The notes below the pieces were generated by a model, which worked only from the letters and a program-made list of their open reading frames with translations, searched no databases and had not been told where the DNA came from. Source: Eubacteriales bacterium (lineage in GTDB: Bacteria > Bacillota > Clostridia > Oscillospirales > Butyricicoccaceae). From it: a DNA stretch of 50,369 nt. Location: contig JAUNWG010000010.1 in NCBI GenBank assembly GCA_030540435.1, forward strand, positions 1 through 50,369, written 5' to 3'. Below are positions 47,897 to 50,369 of the stretch, piece after piece. Made by a program: the position numbers and the translations under genes. Each line of letters starts with the position of its first letter. The first letter of the stretch is position 1.

Positions 47897-49717
47897 TTGT
47901 CAAACCAACCAATCGAACAGAACGATACCTCGACTGTAGCTGCTTCCTTTGACCAGCTGCAGCTTTCCCCCGCTGTACTGCGCGCAGTCAATGATATGGG
48001 CTTTGCGCAGCCGACAGAAATTCAGGCGCGTGCTATCCCGGCGGTCATGTCCGGTAAAGATATCATTGGGCGCTCACACACCGGCACAGGCAAGACAATG
48101 GCTTTCGGCGTCCCTGCTGTAGAATACTGCCTGCGTCATCCAGAATGCCGTGATACACAGGTTCTGGTGCTATGCCCGACCCGTGAGCTTGCCATGCAGG
48201 CGTGTGACGAGGTGCGAAAGCTGACACGCTATACACAATCCATCCGTGCAGTCGCGCTGTATGGCGGGCAGCCAATCCAGAACCAGATCCCCCAGCTGCG
48301 CCGCGGCGCGGAAATCGTAATCGGTACACCCGGCCGCATCATGGACCATATCCACCGCCATACGCTCCGGCTGGATCAGCTTTCGCTCGTCGTACTGGAT
48401 GAAGCAGACGAAATGCTGAACATGGGTTTCCGTGAGGATATCGAAAGCATCCTCGCCTTTGTCCCGGGCGGACACCAAACACTGCTGTTTTCCGCCACCA
48501 TGCCGCAGGCGATTCTGGATATCACAGACCAGTACCAGCACGACCCGCTGATGATCGAGACAGAATCCGGTACAGAACGCACGATTGATACCGTTGAACA
48601 GTTCTACTATGAGGTTCCGCTGGGCAGCAAATCGGATGCCCTTGCCCTGCTGCTGCATACGCACCAACCAAAGCTGTCCATTATCTTCTGCAATACCAAA
48701 AAGATGGTGGAGGAGCTGAGCCGCTATCTCAGCGAACACGGCTTTCATTGCTCCATGCTGCACGGCGATATGCAGCAGGAGGCACGTACCTCTGTCATGC
48801 AGTCATTTAAGTCCGGCCGCACGCCGGTCCTGATCGCCACCGACGTTGCCGCACGCGGTATCGATGTCGACGATGTCGATGCAGTCTATAATTTCGATAT
48901 CCCGCAGGACTATGAATATTATATCCACCGCATCGGACGTACCGGACGCGCCGGCAAATCCGGCAAGGCTTATACGCTTGCAGCTGGTCGGCGGCAGGTA
49001 TTCCAAGTGCGCGATATTGCGCGTTTTATCGGCGCACCTATTGCCAACAAACCGCTCCCATGTACGCAGGATATCATCGACCGCAAGCAGCAGGAACTGG
49101 TAGACGAAGTGCGCACACAGCTGCAAAAAACCGGAGACTGCTCCTGCAACCCGCTGATCGTTAAGCTGATGGAAGAGGGCTTCAGCCCGGAACGTCTCGC
49201 AGAATGTATGATGGAAATGCTGCTGCGCCGTGAGATGGTGGATGTACCGGTACTTGCCATCCCGAAGCCGGTTGGCGGCAAACAGAGCGGCAGCCCGCTG
49301 CCCCCGCCGCCGGAGGGTTATGTCCGTCTGCGCTTCAGCGTTGGGCGCTATCAGCGTGTTGCGCCGAATCATATCGTCGCTGCGATCGCAGATGCGACCC
49401 GCATTCCGGGCAAGCAGATCCAGAAAATCTACTGCTATGGCGAGTACAGCCTGGTCGAAGTGCCGAGCAAATACAAAAATGTCATTATCCAGAAGGTTTC
49501 GGGCACAAAGATCGGCGGACACAAGACAGATGTGCGTCTGTACGATTCCAAAAACCCGAAGGCTGCGGCACGCAGGGAAAAAGCGGCTCCTGCAACAGCC
49601 GGGGACAAGCACGGCAGGCCAGCTGTACCGCACAGCAAGCGCCGTACACCGGAACATCACCGCCGCCCCACCCGCAGCAATCTCCGCAGAAAAAATAGTT
49701 CCCGCCGTGGCGGGTAA
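47897..49717 (+). CDS. DEAD-box ATP-dependent RNA helicase (DbpA/CsdA-like)
   Basis: 606 residues from TTG 47897, which has AGGAGGA (47884-47890) seven bases upstream; the promoter at 47775-47803 rules out the upstream ATG at 47771. Q motif (FAQPTEIQARAIPAVM), I (SHTGTGKT), Ia (PTRELAMQ), Ib (TPGRIMDH), II (DEAD), III (SAT), V (ATDVAARGIDVDDVD), VI (HRIGRTGRAG). A DbpA-type RNA-binding domain follows at about 485-560 (YVRLRFSVGRYQRVAPNHIV), then a basic, Arg-rich tail. Likely works on ribosome assembly or mRNA decay. Confidence 0.94.
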   Translation: MSNQPIEQNDTSTVAASFDQLQLSPAVLRAVNDMGFAQPTEIQARAIPAVMSGKDIIGRSHTGTGKTMAFGVPAVEYCLRHPECRDTQVLVLCPTRELAMQACDEVRKLTRYTQSIRAVALYGGQPIQNQIPQLRRGAEIVIGTPGRIMDHIHRHTLRLDQLSLVVLDEADEMLNMGFREDIESILAFVPGGHQTLLFSATMPQAILDITDQYQHDPLMIETESGTERTIDTVEQFYYEVPLGSKSDALALLLHTHQPKLSIIFCNTKKMVEELSRYLSEHGFHCSMLHGDMQQEARTSVMQSFKSGRTPVLIATDVAARGIDVDDVDAVYNFDIPQDYEYYIHRIGRTGRAGKSGKAYTLAAGRRQVFQVRDIARFIGAPIANKPLPCTQDIIDRKQQELVDEVRTQLQKTGDCSCNPLIVKLMEEGFSPERLAECMMEMLLRREMVDVPVLAIPKPVGGKQSGSPLPPPPEGYVRLRFSVGRYQRVAPNHIVAAIADATRIPGKQIQKIYCYGEYSLVEVPSKYKNVIIQKVSGTKIGGHKTDVRLYDSKNPKAAARREKAAPATAGDKHGRPAVPHSKRRTPEHHRRPTRSNLRRKNSSRRGG

Positions 49718-49766
49718 TCCCTCCGCCTGTTCAATATCCCGCATCTATTGCAATATATTTTACCTG

Positions 49767-49803
49767 ATACGGTCGAAACTTTTGGTTTTGACCGTATTTT
49801 TGT
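49767..49803 (+). terminator. Terminator of the helicase gene
   Basis: ATACGGTC (49767-49774) and GACCGTAT (49790-49797) pair, with internal AAA/TTT pairing, followed by TTTTTG. Confidence 0.85.
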
Positions 49804-49825
49804 ATGGAAATGCTGTAATTTGCTC

Positions 49826-49854
49826 TTGTCCTATTGTTCATTTTGCCCTATAAT
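49826..49854 (+). promoter_or_regulatory. Promoter of the GSYR-repeat gene
   Basis: TTGTCC (49826-49831), 17 bp, TATAAT (49849-49854). Confidence 0.8.
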
Positions 49855-49893
49855 AGTGTTATAATTTTTCCTTTTTGAAAGGAGTGTTCCGTT

Positions 49894-50369
49894 ATGCCCG
49901 ACCGCAAGAAGCCTTCACCCACGGTAGCTGACTATTACGACGACCTGTTTGAACTCAACGGCGCTGTTATGGATAAAGCCAGCTATGAAAAACACACGGC
50001 TGCTCCCCCGTCTTCTGAACCGCCGACAGCAGCCCAACCATCGTCTGACCAGCCTGCAACAGCGCAATCTCCATTTGACCAGCCGCAGGATTTCCGCCAG
50101 CTTGCGGCGCAAGCCATTGAAGAAGACCGGCAGGTGGAATATTATCCGGAAACCGCCTCCTTCGTCGTTCTGCAGGAAGAAACCGGGGAATATATCGAAA
50201 CCAGTGAAACATATCGCCCCGGAGAAATGCGCATGATACTTGGTGCACCCCATTTTGTGCGCACCGGCTCTGGCTCTTATCGAACCTCCGGTTCGTATCG
50301 CCTTACCAGCGGCTCTTACCGCCTGTCCTCCGGTTCCTACCGGATCACCAGTGGGTCCTACCGCCTTTC
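49894..50369 (+). CDS. Unknown protein with GSYR tandem repeats (partial, runs off window)
   Basis: 158 complete codons from ATG 49894 (GAAAGGAG upstream). The first half is acidic (DYYDDLFELN) followed by a Pro/Ala/Gln/Ser-rich linker, then a helical part (FRQLAAQAIEEDRQVEYYPE) and a beta-like part (SFVVLQEETGEYIE). From residue 127 the sequence becomes tandem GSYR units (GSYR-TS-GSYR-LTS-GSYR-LSS-GSYR-ITS-GSYR). No family is recognised. The C-terminus lies outside the window. Confidence 0.82.
   Translation, partial: MPDRKKPSPTVADYYDDLFELNGAVMDKASYEKHTAAPPSSEPPTAAQPSSDQPATAQSPFDQPQDFRQLAAQAIEEDRQVEYYPETASFVVLQEETGEYIETSETYRPGEMRMILGAPHFVRTGSGSYRTSGSYRLTSGSYRLSSGSYRITSGSYRL
50272..50369 (+). 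repeat. GSYR tandem repeats, 18-21 bp period, continuing past the edge
   Basis: At least five copies of Gly-Ser-Tyr-Arg with 2-3 residue linkers (T/L/I-T/S-S). Codons for the same residues vary (GGC/GGT/GGG, TCT/TCG/TCC), so the array is under protein-level selection rather than being a fresh DNA amplification. Confidence 0.85.

Noticed and set aside
48803..49744. 313-codon minus-strand frame opposite the helicase gene
   Set aside because: Antisense to conserved helicase motifs, no start signal.
1..50369. tRNA, rRNA, CRISPR array, prophage or intact insertion sequence
   Set aside because: No cloverleaf pattern with a conserved T-loop, no regularly spaced direct repeats, no transposase or integrase was seen when reading both strands by eye. 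A tRNAscan or CRISPR search would settle it.

Overview
The window looks like the chromosome of a low-to-mid GC, endospore-forming, Gram-positive gut-type Clostridia, probably Oscillospiraceae/Butyricicoccaceae. The evidence is the yabP-yabQ-divIC-yabR sporulation/division cluster, EFR1 ferredoxin and Rrf2 genes, strong AGGAGG ribosome sites, lipoprotein signals and OmpR-type two-component systems. The genus is inference. I found no tRNA, rRNA, CRISPR array, integrase or intact insertion sequence.

Layout. 1-1716: the N-terminal part of a large surface protein with five His/Cys repeats, running off the left edge, with three look-alike TGTTAG dyads upstream. 2243-11210: a six-gene minus-strand operon encoding a beta-propeller/solute-binding fusion lipoprotein, two sugar-type ABC permeases, a HlyD adaptor, a stand-alone MacB-type extracytoplasmic domain and a VanY-type peptidase. 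It diverges from its own two-component system across three tandem 11-bp operator repeats. 11335-13775: a MarR, cytidylate-kinase-like and MATE operon with twin palindromes in the promoter. 13864-15195: divergent EFR1 and Rrf2 genes. 15282-20791: an AraC-linked set of a Gfo/Idh/MocA oxidoreductase, two xylose-isomerase-type TIM barrels and an orphan sugar-binding lipoprotein. 20894-23770: a DUF134-NifX fusion, a YD-like lipoprotein and a membrane-anchored beta-domain protein. 23778-31786: a BceRS/MacB-type regulator, sensor and ABC exporter with two tandemly duplicated giant permeases.

32195-38607 is mostly housekeeping: a THUMP methyltransferase, DUF4364, an EamA transporter, the hibernation factor, a lone fumarase alpha subunit next to an amidohydrolase, and YabR. 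A plus-strand promoter/terminator pair at 37957-38082 predicts a small RNA. 38638-40042 is divIC-yabQ-yabP-rqcP. 40067-47593 holds glycerol dehydrogenase, a redox HxlR/nitroreductase pair, SPFH/NfeD, EcsC, TetR, a Na/Pi cotransporter and acyl carrier protein. 47897-50369 holds a DEAD-box helicase with a TTG start and the beginning of a protein with GSYR tandem repeats.

The best candidate for an undescribed system is the 2243-11210 locus. It is compact, co-regulated and cell-envelope directed, and it mixes importer and exporter parts without any ATPase of its own. The second envelope locus at 22754-31786 carries its own ATPase and regulator and has candidate TTACGA-type operators at 30223-30238 and 32109-32128. 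Start sites were chosen from ribosome binding sites and often differ from the longest reading frame.
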